A DNA stretch of 64,000 nt from Desulfurobacterium atlanticum (GCF_900188395.1 NZ_FZOB01000007.1:1-64000), one strand, 5' to 3'; positions 45,570 to 54,762 are shown, numbered from the stretch's first letter. Made by a program: numbers and translations. The notes: generated by a model from the sequence alone, not told the origin.

Positions 45570-46777
45570 TGGAGATTTGTAAGATAAACGGTATAGATGT
45601 GATTATCAATCCTGTTGATGAGCTTGACATAACTTCAGTTGTTATATTTTCTGAAAACGGCAGTATAACTGACGAAAAAGGAAAAGCCGGAACAACGTTT
45701 TTATCTTTAAGAGTTGGATTAAAAAGAAGCGAAAAGAAAACTTCAAAAGAGATAGCCTTTATAACAGAACCTTACGGTTCAACAATATCACCTGATACAG
45801 GAAAAGATTTTTCCACAATCTCTTTTCAAACAGTATCAGAAGGAGTGTCTTTATACTTTGAGATATTTTCAGAACTTATAACAGAGCCTGCATTTACAGA
45901 TGAAGATTTTATGATAGAAAAGGAGACGCTTCTTGCATCTATAAGAGGAAGGCTTGAAAGTCCGTTTTCTTTTGGATATGAACATTTTCAGCTTTTAACG
46001 TATAAAGGAACACCTTACGAAAATATTCCTTACGGCACTTTAAATACTGTTGTTCCGATAACAAAAACCGATATAGAAAATAGATATAAAGAGTTTTTCA
46101 AAACCGGTAAGTTCACAGTGTCCATTTCCGGAAAGATACCTGATGGTATTGAAAAGCTTATAGAAAACCTGCCGATTTCCTGTGAAGGAAAAGTTTTTGT
46201 TAACTTCAGTGCTCCGATAGAAAATACAGAGAGTGTAAATCTTTGTAGAAAAGGCTCAACCCAAACATTTATTTTAAGGGGATACGAAGCTCCTTCTGTT
46301 AAAAACTGGGAAGACTATGTCGCTTTTAAGCTTTTAAACACAATTGTTGGAGAAGGATTTAACTCCATAATGTTTAAAGAACTGAGAGAGAAAAAGGGGC
46401 TTGCCTATTCAACAGGTTCTTTCTTCCCTTCTTCTCTTTTTACAGGAAGATTTGTCCTTTATATAGGTACCTCACCTGATAAAGAGAAAACAGCTTTAAA
46501 AGGGATGGATGAGATTATCGGCAATCTTCCTTCACTTATTACAGAGGAAAATCTTACAAGAGCAAAGAATTACATAGAAGGAACATACCTTCTTGACCAT
46601 GAGACAAGGCTTAGAAAAGCCTGGTATTGTGGATGGTGGAACGTTTTAAAAGAAAATCCCGATTTTGACAGAAAATATCTTGAGAAGTTAAAAGCTGTTC
46701 CCCTTTCAAAATTGGAAGAACTATCAGAAAAATTGGCTCAAAAACCGTATCATCAGGTTATTGTCTGTGATGGATAG
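45569..46777 (+). CDS. M16 (pitrilysin-like) family protein lacking the zinc-binding motif
   Basis: This 402-residue protein has the two M16 half-domains in order. The C-terminal half shows AFKLLNTIVGEGFNSIMFKEL and REKKGLAYSTGSFF, which is the substrate-side M16_C signature. In the N-terminal half, the place of the inverted zinc motif HxxEH reads GTTFLSLRVGLKRSEK, without those residues, so it should be non-catalytic. Such proteins usually pair with an active M16 partner; none lies in the window. GGAGGA precedes the ATG at 45569, which overlaps purN. Confidence 0.8.
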   Translation: MEICKINGIDVIINPVDELDITSVVIFSENGSITDEKGKAGTTFLSLRVGLKRSEKKTSKEIAFITEPYGSTISPDTGKDFSTISFQTVSEGVSLYFEIFSELITEPAFTDEDFMIEKETLLASIRGRLESPFSFGYEHFQLLTYKGTPYENIPYGTLNTVVPITKTDIENRYKEFFKTGKFTVSISGKIPDGIEKLIENLPISCEGKVFVNFSAPIENTESVNLCRKGSTQTFILRGYEAPSVKNWEDYVAFKLLNTIVGEGFNSIMFKELREKKGLAYSTGSFFPSSLFTGRFVLYIGTSPDKEKTALKGMDEIIGNLPSLITEENLTRAKNYIEGTYLLDHETRLRKAWYCGWWNVLKENPDFDRKYLEKLKAVPLSKLEELSEKLAQKPYHQVIVCDG

Positions 46778-47261
46778 GGTAATAGTTGTCAGTGCATGTC
46801 TTCTTGGTGTTGGATGCAGGTATGACGGCAGGAAAAATCTGTGTAAAGAAGTGGTTGCATTGAAAGATAGCTTTTTTCTCCTTCCTGTATGTCCTGAGCA
46901 ACTTGGAGGACTGCCAACTCCAAGACCTCCTGCAAAAATATACGGAGGTGATGGGTTCAGTGTGATAGAGGGAGAAGGTAGGGTTTTAACTGTAGAAAGA
47001 AAAATAGATGTTACATCTGAATTTTTGAAAGGAGCTGTTGAAAGTGTAAAATTAGCTGATATTTATAAAGAAAAAGTTGTCTGTGTAATTTTAAAAGAAA
47101 GAAGTCCTTCCTGCGGGGTAAAAACCATATATAATTTTAATTCAGATACTTTAAAACAGGGTAAAGGCGTTGCAGCCGCTTTATTTATAAGGAACGGTTA
47201 TAAAGTTATAAGCTCAGAAGAGCTTGAAAAGATAAAAAAACTTAAAAGGGAGTTTAAATGA
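46770..47261 (+). CDS. DUF523 family protein
   Basis: The protein has about 163 residues. It carries the DUF523 hallmarks ACLLGVGCRYDG, LPVCPEQLGGLPTPRPP and ERSPSCG, with conserved cysteines that suggest a metal or redox centre. The biochemical function of the family is unknown. I chose the ATG at 46770, inside the end of the M16-like gene; TTG 46761 and GTG 46767 are other possible starts. No clear Shine-Dalgarno is visible, so translation probably depends on coupling. Confidence 0.82.
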   Translation: MDRVIVVSACLLGVGCRYDGRKNLCKEVVALKDSFFLLPVCPEQLGGLPTPRPPAKIYGGDGFSVIEGEGRVLTVERKIDVTSEFLKGAVESVKLADIYKEKVVCVILKERSPSCGVKTIYNFNSDTLKQGKGVAAALFIRNGYKVISSEELEKIKKLKREFK

Positions 47262-48331
47262 GCAGATTACCAGAACTTGTTATAGCTGATTTAAAGCCGA
47301 AATATCCTATTATTCAGGGTGGAATGGGAGCAAAGGTTTCCCTTCATAAACTTGCAGCTGCTGTTGCAAATGCCGGTGGTATGGGAGTTATCTCTGCTGT
47401 TTTACTTCAGGAAAAGGACAGAAAAAAAGAACCGAAAAAAACGTGTAAAGGTAAAGACCTTGAGTCTCTTGGAATGAAACCTTACCTTTACGCCACAGAA
47501 CTCGCTGAAGAGATAAAGAAAGCAAAAGAGCTTGCTCCTGATGGTATTATAGGGGTAAATATAATGTATGCTCTTACCCATTTTTATGAGCTCTTACTTA
47601 CTGCAATAGATGCTGGTGCGGATTTTATAATTCAGGGTGCAGGCTTTGGAAAAGATGTTTTTAAAATATGTAAAACGTTTGATATTCCTCTTATTGAAAT
47701 TGTTTCAACTCCAAAAGGTGCTGCTCTTTCAGAAAGACTTGGGGCTTCCGCTGTAATAGTTGAAAGTGTTGAGGCCGGTGGCCATCTTGGAACAGATAAA
47801 AGCTTGTGGGAAGTTCTTCCAGATATAGTTAAAGCTGTAAAAAAGATTCCTGTAATTGCGGCTGGTGGTATATTTGACGGTAAGGATATGGCAAAGGCTT
47901 TTGAGATGGGAGCAAAAGGTGTTCAGATAGCTACAAGGTTCATTGCAACCTATGAGTGTGATGCTGACCAGAGATTCAAGGATTACATAATTCAGGCAAA
48001 ACCTGAAGATTCAATTTTTATAAAGAGTCCTGTTGGAATGCCCGCTCACGCTGTGAGGAATCCTTTTACAGACAGACTTGAAAAAGAGGGTAGAATTCCT
48101 CATAGTTGTGATTACAACTGTTTGAAGACATGTGCAAAGGCAGATTCTATCTACTGCATAGCAGATGCACTTCTTGCTTCTGCAGCAGGAGATGTTGAAA
48201 ATGGACTTGTCTTTTCAGGAAGTAATGTTGGACGGGTAAACAGGATGTATCATGTTAAAGAACTAATTGAAGAGCTTGTGAAAGAGTGTGAAGAGGAACT
48301 TGAAAAGAGAAACCTTAATTTCGGGGGGTAA
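47258..48331 (+). CDS. Nitronate monooxygenase / FabK-like flavin oxidoreductase
   Basis: This 357-residue FMN TIM-barrel protein begins with YPIIQGGMGAKVS. It has VESVEAGGHLGTDK and VIAAGGIFDGKDMAKAFEMGAKGVQIATRF, the flavin- and phosphate-binding blocks of the NMO/FabK family. A Cys-rich C-terminal stretch (CDYNCLKTCAKADSIYC) is unusual for plain NMOs but is seen in some anaerobe members and could hold an Fe-S cluster. It might act as an enoyl-ACP reductase (FabK-like), given fabG and acpP 5 kb upstream. That is inference. Confidence 0.78.
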   Translation: MSRLPELVIADLKPKYPIIQGGMGAKVSLHKLAAAVANAGGMGVISAVLLQEKDRKKEPKKTCKGKDLESLGMKPYLYATELAEEIKKAKELAPDGIIGVNIMYALTHFYELLLTAIDAGADFIIQGAGFGKDVFKICKTFDIPLIEIVSTPKGAALSERLGASAVIVESVEAGGHLGTDKSLWEVLPDIVKAVKKIPVIAAGGIFDGKDMAKAFEMGAKGVQIATRFIATYECDADQRFKDYIIQAKPEDSIFIKSPVGMPAHAVRNPFTDRLEKEGRIPHSCDYNCLKTCAKADSIYCIADALLASAAGDVENGLVFSGSNVGRVNRMYHVKELIEELVKECEEELEKRNLNFGG

Positions 48332-49146
48332 TGATGAAAAAATGGATTTTTGTAGTTATGCCTTTACTTTTTGCCGGTTGTGTGTCCAATCAGCCTTCTA
48401 ACGTTAATACCACTCCTCAACAGGTAAAGGTTGATAAGTATAAAGAGCTGGAACAAAGACTTGCTGCTGTTGAAAATAGAGTTTCGCAGATTGAAGCTAA
48501 AACAGTTGAAAACGGTGCAAGGATTAAAACTCTTAATGAAAGAGTGGCAAGAATAGAGGACAGACTGGTCTCAGACGAGAAAGACATTTATGACCTTAAA
48601 AAGAAAGTTGAAAAGGCAGAAAAGGTTATAAATGAGATTACAGTATCCCTTAATGCCACTGAACAAAAAGAGGAAACGGGAACAAAAGAGCAACCCTTAC
48701 CTATTGTAGAACAGCCTTCTCAGGAGGTGCAGACACCGGAAGTTGTGAATGTTTCCGATGAGGATATTTACAAAAAAGCGTTTAATGCTATGGAAACTGG
48801 AGAGCTTGATACTGCGAAGATTCTGTTTGAAACACTCGTAAAAAGATATCCTGACAGTCCACTTGCAGATAATGCTCTCTACTGGATAGGAGAAATTTTC
48901 TACTCTCACGGTGATTACGCCACAGCTCTTAACTACTTTAAGCAAGTTGTTGATAACTATTCAAAATACTATCCCTCACCTAAAGGGAACAAAGTTCCTG
49001 CAGCACTATTAAAAGAAGCTCTCTGCTATAAAGGCCTTGGTGATTATGCTCAGGCTAAAAAACTTTTAAAAACTCTTATAAGCAAATATCCTTCTACAAA
49101 CGAATCAGCTATAGCCAAAGTAAAACTTATGGAGCTTGGAGATTAA
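48331..49146 (+). CDS. CpoB/YbgF-like TPR lipoprotein
   Basis: This 271-residue protein has a lipoprotein signal ending LLFAGC, an N-terminal coiled coil (about 35-110) and three C-terminal TPR repeats (about 145-270; ALYWIGEIFYSHGDYATALN is one). This is the layout of CpoB/YbgF, which links Tol-Pal constriction with peptidoglycan synthesis. No tol or pal gene is adjacent. The ATG at 48331 overlaps the previous stop (TAATG), and a second ATG at 48334 is equally well placed after GGGGGG. Confidence 0.82.
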   Translation: MMKKWIFVVMPLLFAGCVSNQPSNVNTTPQQVKVDKYKELEQRLAAVENRVSQIEAKTVENGARIKTLNERVARIEDRLVSDEKDIYDLKKKVEKAEKVINEITVSLNATEQKEETGTKEQPLPIVEQPSQEVQTPEVVNVSDEDIYKKAFNAMETGELDTAKILFETLVKRYPDSPLADNALYWIGEIFYSHGDYATALNYFKQVVDNYSKYYPSPKGNKVPAALLKEALCYKGLGDYAQAKKLLKTLISKYPSTNESAIAKVKLMELGD

Positions 49147-49149
49147 AGA

Positions 49150-49554
49150 ATGGATGAAAAACAATTAAGAGTAAAAGGCCTTGCATATAGAGGACTTGAT
49201 TTATGGCTTAACCTTGAACTTTCAAAGTTCAGACCAGACAGCCAGTATGAGCAGGTAAATAGTTTTATCGCACAGAGATTTAAGACCGACAACCCTAATC
49301 CGCTTCTTAAAATTTTAGGGCTTCTTGAAATGGCTCTAATAGAAGATGCTTTAAGCGGTAAAAACTACTTCACGGAAGAGGAAAGAGAACAGGTTATTAA
49401 AGAGGTGGTAGAATCTCTTGCAAAAGATTTTCCTGATATTTTAAAAGAGATAGAAAAGATGGCTGATGACATAAATGGTAAAATTACTCAGTTGAAAGAA
49501 CTTTCACAGAAGTACAGAGAGAATATGGAGGAAGATGAATGTCAGGGAAAATAA
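49150..49554 (+). CDS. Hypothetical helical protein, 134 aa
   Basis: I do not recognise this protein. It is predicted to be all-helical and charged, with the pattern [21 protein letters not shown] near the start and a C-terminal coiled-coil-like segment (about 95-128). There is no signal or membrane segment. It starts 3 bp after the lipoprotein gene and overlaps ino1 by 16 bp, so it is part of the operon. Confidence 0.65.
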   Translation: MDEKQLRVKGLAYRGLDLWLNLELSKFRPDSQYEQVNSFIAQRFKTDNPNPLLKILGLLEMALIEDALSGKNYFTEEEREQVIKEVVESLAKDFPDILKEIEKMADDINGKITQLKELSQKYRENMEEDECQGK

Positions 49555-50636
49555 AGGTTGCAATAGTGGGTGTTGGTAATTGTGCAAGTTCTCTTATTCA
49601 GGGGATTTACTACTATAAAGATAAATCTCCGGAAGAGTTTTCAGGGTTGATGCACTTTGATGTTGGTGGTTATAAGCCCTGGGATATAGAGATAGTTGCT
49701 GCTTTTGATATTGACAAAAGAAAGGTAGGGAAAGATGTAGGTAAAGCAATTTTTGAAAAGCCTAACTGCACAGCTGTTTTCTGCCCGGATGTTCCTGAGA
49801 TGGGTGTTGAGGTTCAGATGGGACCTGTTCTTGATGGATTTGCAGAACACATGAACGATTATCCGGAAGACCAGAGGTTTGTTGTTGCTGATAAAGAACC
49901 TGTTGATGTTACAAAGGTTTTGAAGGAATCTGGTGCAGAGGTTGTAATAAACTACCTTCCTGTTGGTTCTGAAGAAGCTACAAGGTTCTATGCTCAGTGT
50001 GCCCTTGACGCAGGATGTGCATTTGTTAACTGTATTCCTGTGTTTATAGCTTCAGACAGTGAATGGGCAAGGAAGTTTGAAGAAAAAGGGCTTCCTATAG
50101 TTGGAGATGACATAAAGTCTCAGGTAGGAGCAACTATTACTCACAGAGTGCTTGCAACTCTTATGTCTGATAGAGGCGTTGCCATAGACAGAACATATCA
50201 GCTTAACTTCGGCGGAAACACCGACTTTCTCAATATGCTGGAGAGAAAAAGGTTAAAAACCAAAAAAGTTTCCAAGACAGAAGCTGTTCGTTCCCTGATT
50301 CCTTATCCTATTGCCAATGATAACATTCACATCGGACCGAGTGATTATGTTCCGTGGCTCAAGGATAATAAAATAGCATACATAAGGCTTGAAGGAAGGC
50401 TCTTTGGTGATGTTCCTATGTATATAGAGCTTAAGCTATCTGTGGAGGATTCACCAAACAGTGCCGGTTCAGCTATTGATGCTATAAGATGTGCCAAGCT
50501 TGGTCTTGACAGGAAAATTGGTGGACCACTTTATTCAATTTCCTCTTATACAATGAAACATCCGCCAATTCAGTATCCTGATTGGAAAGCGAAAGAGCTT
50601 GTTGATGGCTTTATTAAAGGTGAAGTAGAGAGATAA
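49539..50636 (+). CDS. ino1: myo-Inositol-1-phosphate synthase (bacterial/archaeal type)
   Basis: This 365-residue enzyme converts glucose-6-phosphate to myo-inositol-1-phosphate with NAD. It has the NAD motif [13 protein letters not shown] (about 10-22), [27 protein letters not shown], the [17 protein letters not shown] active-site block and [12 protein letters not shown]. The short 360-residue form is shared by actinobacteria and hyperthermophiles. The product could feed di-myo-inositol phosphate, a thermoprotective solute, or inositol lipids. No next-step gene is adjacent. GGAGG precedes the start. Confidence 0.94.
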   Translation: MSGKIKVAIVGVGNCASSLIQGIYYYKDKSPEEFSGLMHFDVGGYKPWDIEIVAAFDIDKRKVGKDVGKAIFEKPNCTAVFCPDVPEMGVEVQMGPVLDGFAEHMNDYPEDQRFVVADKEPVDVTKVLKESGAEVVINYLPVGSEEATRFYAQCALDAGCAFVNCIPVFIASDSEWARKFEEKGLPIVGDDIKSQVGATITHRVLATLMSDRGVAIDRTYQLNFGGNTDFLNMLERKRLKTKKVSKTEAVRSLIPYPIANDNIHIGPSDYVPWLKDNKIAYIRLEGRLFGDVPMYIELKLSVEDSPNSAGSAIDAIRCAKLGLDRKIGGPLYSISSYTMKHPPIQYPDWKAKELVDGFIKGEVER

Positions 50637-50652
50637 AAAAATTTTTAAATCA

Positions 50653-50676
50653 AAGGGGGCTTTTTGGCCCCCTTAA
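50653..50676. terminator. Terminator between convergent ino1 and mtnP
   Basis: AAGGGGGC, loop TTTTTG, GCCCCCTT. It lies between two converging genes with A/T on both sides, so it probably serves both strands. Confidence 0.85.
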
Positions 50677-51531
50677 TTAAATTCTGTCTTTTATTAAAAG
50701 TTCAAGTCTCTTAAATACTTCTTCAGTTATGTATTCTTTCTTTGTTTGAATTGCTCCTACAAGGGCTGTTCTTGCGTAGGAGTTTTCAATATCTTCAGGT
50801 TTAAGTGTTTCTATAACGCGTTTTAACATTCTTTTTGCGTTTTCTATGTTTTTAGCCATTGTTGCAAGAACCTTTTCAACGTTAACTTCTTCGCCCTCTT
50901 TCCACACGTCATAGTCTGTTGCAAGAGCTACTGCAGAGTAAGGAATTTCCGCTTCTCTTGCAAGCTTTGCTTCAGGAATGTTTGTCATTCCTATAACATC
51001 AACACCCCAGCTTCTGTATATTTTTGATTCAGCTTTTGTTGAAAATTGAGGTCCTTCTATACAGATGTATGTTCCTTCTCTGTGAACAGGGATTCCTTCT
51101 TCTATACAGGCTTTATAAACTATCTCATTTAGAAGTTCACATGTTGGTTTATCAAACGGTATATGAGCTACAATGCCATTTCCGAAGAATGTGGAAGGTC
51201 TGCTTTTTGTCCTGTCAAAATACTGAGTAACAATAACAAAATCACCAGGTTTTATCTCTTCTTTCATTGAACCGACAGCACTTACTGAAATTATCGCATC
51301 AACACCGAGCATTTTAAATCCGTAAATGTTTGCTCTGTAAGGCACTTCGGATGGAAGGTATATGTGTCCTCTCCCGTGTCTTGGAAGAAAGTAAACGTCT
51401 TTTCCTGCAAGCTTACCGTGAATGTAAGCATCTGAAGGTTTTCCGAAAGGAGTTTCAAGTGTTATCTCTTCCACATCGGTTAATCCTTCAATGTTGTAAA
51501 GGCCGCTTCCTCCGATAATTCCTATCTTCAT
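50677..51531 (-). CDS. mtnP: S-methyl-5'-thioadenosine phosphorylase
   Basis: This 284-residue PNP-family enzyme cleaves methylthioadenosine to adenine and methylthioribose-1-phosphate. It has IGIIGGSGLYNIEG, PRHGRGHIYLPSEVPYRAN, CIEGPQFSTKAESKIYR and DVIGMTNIPEAKLAREAEI, which match MTAP rather than trimeric purine nucleoside phosphorylase. It works in methionine/polyamine salvage. GGAGG precedes the ATG. It is the last gene of the pyrD run. Confidence 0.92.
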   Translation of the reverse strand: MKIGIIGGSGLYNIEGLTDVEEITLETPFGKPSDAYIHGKLAGKDVYFLPRHGRGHIYLPSEVPYRANIYGFKMLGVDAIISVSAVGSMKEEIKPGDFVIVTQYFDRTKSRPSTFFGNGIVAHIPFDKPTCELLNEIVYKACIEEGIPVHREGTYICIEGPQFSTKAESKIYRSWGVDVIGMTNIPEAKLAREAEIPYSAVALATDYDVWKEGEEVNVEKVLATMAKNIENAKRMLKRVIETLKPEDIENSYARTALVGAIQTKKEYITEEVFKRLELLIKDRI

Positions 51532-51543
51532 TTCAAGCCTCCT

Positions 51544-51840
51544 CTATTTTCTAAAGGTTATCTCTTTTACACCTTCAATTTTTACTATCGTTCCCATTCC
51601 CCATACATTGATAACTTTATCACCGTCATTATCAACGCCTTCAAGAATTTTTATTGTTATGTTTTTAACCCCGTTTCCCCCTATATCTTCTGCCTGCTGC
51701 TCAAGCATGGAGACCACTCTCATAACAGGGTCTATAGGAAGTTCACCGTTAAACCAGTTTTTTTCTTTTTGCTGAATAAACGCGTATGCGATGTTTAAAA
51801 CTTCGTGATTTTGTGGAATTTCTCCAAATGAGAGTATCAC
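51544..51840 (-). CDS. Hypothetical protein, about 98 aa, GTG start
   Basis: I do not recognise the family. The start is taken as GTG at 51840 because GGAGGTG (51851-51845) lies just upstream; an ATG 15 codons earlier has no such site. The N-terminal half has a helix with NIAYAFIQQKEKNW. The C-terminal half looks like a four-strand sheet (KNITIKILEGVDNDGDKVIN, TIVKIEGVKEITF). No signal peptide is seen. It sits 12 bp upstream of mtnP and 57 bp after pyrD. Confidence 0.6.
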   Translation of the reverse strand: MILSFGEIPQNHEVLNIAYAFIQQKEKNWFNGELPIDPVMRVVSMLEQQAEDIGGNGVKNITIKILEGVDNDGDKVINVWGMGTIVKIEGVKEITFRK

Positions 51841-51897
51841 TTTACACCTCCAGATTGTTGTTTGTTTAAATTCTACAAGATTCAACCAGTCTGATGT

Positions 51898-52809
51898 TTA
51901 TATCTGTAATTTTCCTTTTATTTCTTCTACTGATGAAAACCCTTTTTTCTCAAGGTATTTTTTGATTCCGTCTGCAATTTTAACTGCAATGTCAGGGTCT
52001 ATAAAATTGGCAGTTCCAACCTGAACAGAAGATGCTCCTGCTATTATAAATTCAACTGCATCTTCCCATGAGCTTATGCCACCTATCCCTATTATCGGAA
52101 TGGAGACCGCCTTTGCTATCTGATAGACCATTCTTAAAGCTACAGGTTTTATCGCAGGGCCCGACAGTCCACCTATCACATTTCTTATTCTCGGTCTGAA
52201 AGAGTCTATATCTATTGCCATTCCTATCAGCGTGTTTATTGCAGATATTCCGTCAGCTCCGGCAGATTCAACCGCTTTTGCTATCTTTACGATATCGGTA
52301 ACATTTGGAGATAGCTTTATGATTACAGGTTTGTCGGTGGCTTTTTTTACGATTTCTGTTATCCTTGCCGCTTCATCAGGGTCTGTTCCAAATGCAAGTC
52401 CACCTTTTTTCACATTTGGACAGGATATGTTAACTTCAATTAAATGAACACCCTCCACTCCTTTTAGTGCTTTTGCCACAGCTTCATACTCTTCATAGGT
52501 GGTTCCGTATATGTTGGCAACAATTTTCACTTTGTAATTTTTAAGTTGTGGAACTATTTTTTCCACAAAATAATCCACTCCCGGATTTTGCAAACCTATC
52601 GCATTTAACATTCCTGACGGTGTTTCCCAGATTCTCGGCGGAGGGTTTCCCTCTCTTGGAGTTGCCGAAAGTCCTTTTACGCAGATGGCTCCTATTTTAT
52701 TAAGGTCTGTTAAGTTTTCATATTCAAGTCCGAATCCAAACGTTCCAGATGCGGTCCAGACAGGAGTTTCAAATTTTATCCCGAATAGGTTTACACTTAT
52801 ATCTGCCAT
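51898..52809 (-). CDS. pyrD: Dihydroorotate dehydrogenase, class 1B catalytic subunit
   Basis: This 303-residue FMN TIM-barrel enzyme oxidises dihydroorotate to orotate. The catalytic Cys lies in VNISCPNVKKGG. FMN-phosphate blocks are GIGGISSWEDAVEFIIAGA and VQVGTANF. The short cytosolic class 1B type normally works with PyrK, whose gene is not adjacent. Together with pyrE at 59 kb it places pyrimidine synthesis in scattered loci. The start overlaps the rlmD stop by one base. Confidence 0.94.
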   Translation of the reverse strand: MADISVNLFGIKFETPVWTASGTFGFGLEYENLTDLNKIGAICVKGLSATPREGNPPPRIWETPSGMLNAIGLQNPGVDYFVEKIVPQLKNYKVKIVANIYGTTYEEYEAVAKALKGVEGVHLIEVNISCPNVKKGGLAFGTDPDEAARITEIVKKATDKPVIIKLSPNVTDIVKIAKAVESAGADGISAINTLIGMAIDIDSFRPRIRNVIGGLSGPAIKPVALRMVYQIAKAVSIPIIGIGGISSWEDAVEFIIAGASSVQVGTANFIDPDIAVKIADGIKKYLEKKGFSSVEEIKGKLQI

Positions 52810-54086
52810 TATCTCACCTTCCTTAAAAAGGCTATCGTTTCTATGTGATAAGTTTGAGGGAACATATCTATAAGCTTTGATTTTTCCATATGGATACCGT
52901 GCTGATAGAAAAGGGCTATGTCTCTTGCTAATGTAGCAGGGTTGCAGGAAACATAAATAATTCTTTTTAGTCTTGGAAGAGAAGATATTTCCCTTATGAT
53001 ACGTTGACTCAACCCGCTTCTTGGCGGGTCTATGACAACCAGGTCGGGGCTGTTTTCCTTTATTATTTCTATGCCCTCTTCTGTTTCTCTGCAGAAAAAA
53101 GAGATGTTTCTAAGTCCGTTAATATCTTTGTTATAAAGAGCATCGCTTATGGCTGAAAAGCTTGCCTCTATTCCAAAAGCTTTGTGCACATATCTTCCAA
53201 CAGGTATTGTTAATGTTCCAACACCGCAGTAAAGGTCTGCTGCAAGAAGATACTGATATTCCATCGCTCCTTGTGAAACTTTCTTTATGAGATTTTCAAC
53301 CTGAAATCTGTTTACTTGAAAGAATGAGTCTGCACTTACTCTGAATTTGAATTTATCAATCTTTTCGTAGGTAAAGTCTTTCCCGAAAAACTTTATCCTT
53401 TCCGGATATCCTGATTCTCCCGATTTGTATATTCCAAAACCTACAAGGTTGACATTAAGCATATCCTTTATATCATCAAGAGTAAGGTCAATCTTTTTAA
53501 ACTTTCCGTGATAAACAATTTTAAGGATTACTTCATCTTTATTTGATGAGTATATGTGAAACTCGTTAGGTTCTGTTGGAAGAAGAGAAGCCAATTTTTT
53601 TAAGCCTTTTATGGCCTGAGAAAGGTTTTCTTTTAAAATATCACATCTATCTATATCAACAACTTCGTGAGTCCCTTTGGCGAAGAATCCGACTTTGCCG
53701 TTTTTTACTTTAAACTGAGCTCTATTTCTGTAGTGCCACGGATTTGGTGAGGGGATTACTTCGTCAATATTAGGCTTTTTTATTCTTCCAATTTTCTGAA
53801 GGTTTTCTTCAAGAATAGCCCTTTTAGCTTCTACCTGAGCTTCATAATCAAGATGCTGCCAATCACAGCCTCCACATTTTCCAAAATAGGGACATCTTGG
53901 TTCTATCCGATTTTTTCCTTTCTTTACAATTTTCTTTATTCGTCCCTCACTATATCCGCTCTTTTTTAAAGTTTCCTCTATTTCAACAACATCTCCGGGA
54001 GCAGTAAAAGGAACAAAAAATGTCCTTCCCTGAAATCTTCCAAGACCTTTTCCACCGTAAACAAGTTTTTCTATTTCAAGTTGCAA
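52809..54086 (-). CDS. rlmD: 23S rRNA m5U methyltransferase, RlmD/RumA family
   Basis: The 425-residue protein has an N-terminal TRAM domain (about 1-55), a [4Fe-4S] site from CPYFGKCGGC (about 65-74) plus the later Cys in DRCDIL, and a C-terminal SAM-binding domain (LAADLYCGVGTLTIPVGRY). The nucleophile is the Cys in YVSCNPATLARD, and the base is in VIDPPRSGLS. It methylates U1939 (or U747/U1939 as in RlmCD) of 23S rRNA. It overlaps pyrD by one base. Confidence 0.93.
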   Translation of the reverse strand: MQLEIEKLVYGGKGLGRFQGRTFFVPFTAPGDVVEIEETLKKSGYSEGRIKKIVKKGKNRIEPRCPYFGKCGGCDWQHLDYEAQVEAKRAILEENLQKIGRIKKPNIDEVIPSPNPWHYRNRAQFKVKNGKVGFFAKGTHEVVDIDRCDILKENLSQAIKGLKKLASLLPTEPNEFHIYSSNKDEVILKIVYHGKFKKIDLTLDDIKDMLNVNLVGFGIYKSGESGYPERIKFFGKDFTYEKIDKFKFRVSADSFFQVNRFQVENLIKKVSQGAMEYQYLLAADLYCGVGTLTIPVGRYVHKAFGIEASFSAISDALYNKDINGLRNISFFCRETEEGIEIIKENSPDLVVIDPPRSGLSQRIIREISSLPRLKRIIYVSCNPATLARDIALFYQHGIHMEKSKLIDMFPQTYHIETIAFLRKVR

Positions 54087-54133
54087 TAAAACCTCCTGAT
54101 AAAGCTTGATGGGTAAAATTTTACCATCTTAAA

Positions 54134-54161
54134 AAACAAAAGGGGCGCCTGAGCGCCCCTT
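54134..54161 (-). terminator. Terminator of hsp20
   Basis: Read on the minus strand: AAGGGGCGC, loop TCAG, GCGCCCCTT, then TTGTTTTTT. It lies 26 bp after the hsp20 stop, separating it from rlmD. Confidence 0.9.
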
Positions 54162-54186
54162 TCATAATTTCCAACTATTTTTAAAA

Positions 54187-54687
54187 TTACTTTTCTTCCT
54201 TTCCTTTGTTCCCCTTTTCTTCTGGCTCTTTTACGATAATTTTAACCTCTTTTCTTGCAGAGTCAGCTTTTGGAAGTCTTATTTCAAGAATGCCCCTGTC
54301 ATAGGTTGCTTCTATTCCCTCTTCTTTTACCTCTACTGGAAGAGGTATAATTCTTTGAAACTCTCCATAAAATGTTTCACTGAAGAACACATTATCTTTT
54401 TCTTCCTTCTGCTCCTGCTTTTTGACACCACGGATTATAAGGTGGTTTCCTCTGACTCTTACATCTATACTGTCCTTGTCTATTCCAGGCATTTCCGCTC
54501 TTACAACAAGCTCATCAGGTGTTTCATACATCTCTATCTTTGGTTCAAATCCCATTTCAAATCCGGGAATTTCTCCAAATCCTCTTGTAAGTTCAGCAAG
54601 CATTCTTTCCATCTCTTTTGAGATTCTGAAGAAATCTTCAAATGGATCGTATCCGCCTCTTCTTCCAAAAAATCCTCCAAACATCAC
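54187..54687 (-). CDS. hsp20: Hsp20 small heat-shock protein
   Basis: This 166-residue chaperone has the alpha-crystallin domain (about 45-145): PKIEMYETPDELVVRAEMPG, HLIIRGVKK, and the terminal strand motif GILEIRLPKA. The N-terminus is Gly/Arg/Phe-rich (FGGFFGRRGGYDPFEDF), and the tail is Lys/Glu-rich. It holds unfolding proteins for refolding. GGGAGG lies upstream, and a strong sigma-70-type promoter precedes it. No CIRCE operator is visible. It is a single-gene unit. Confidence 0.94.
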   Translation of the reverse strand: MMFGGFFGRRGGYDPFEDFFRISKEMERMLAELTRGFGEIPGFEMGFEPKIEMYETPDELVVRAEMPGIDKDSIDVRVRGNHLIIRGVKKQEQKEEKDNVFFSETFYGEFQRIIPLPVEVKEEGIEATYDRGILEIRLPKADSARKEVKIIVKEPEEKGNKGKEEK

Positions 54688-54733
54688 TCCCTCCCTTAAA
54701 AAGATGTTTTAGATTTCATTAAGTTCAGTTTTA

Positions 54734-54762
54734 AATATAGACGGAAGGTGTTTAATCGTCAA
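54734..54762 (-). promoter_or_regulatory. Promoter of hsp20
   Basis: On the minus strand TTGACG (54762-54757), a 17-bp spacer and TATATT (54739-54734) give a near-consensus housekeeping promoter about 47 bp upstream of the start codon. Confidence 0.72.
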
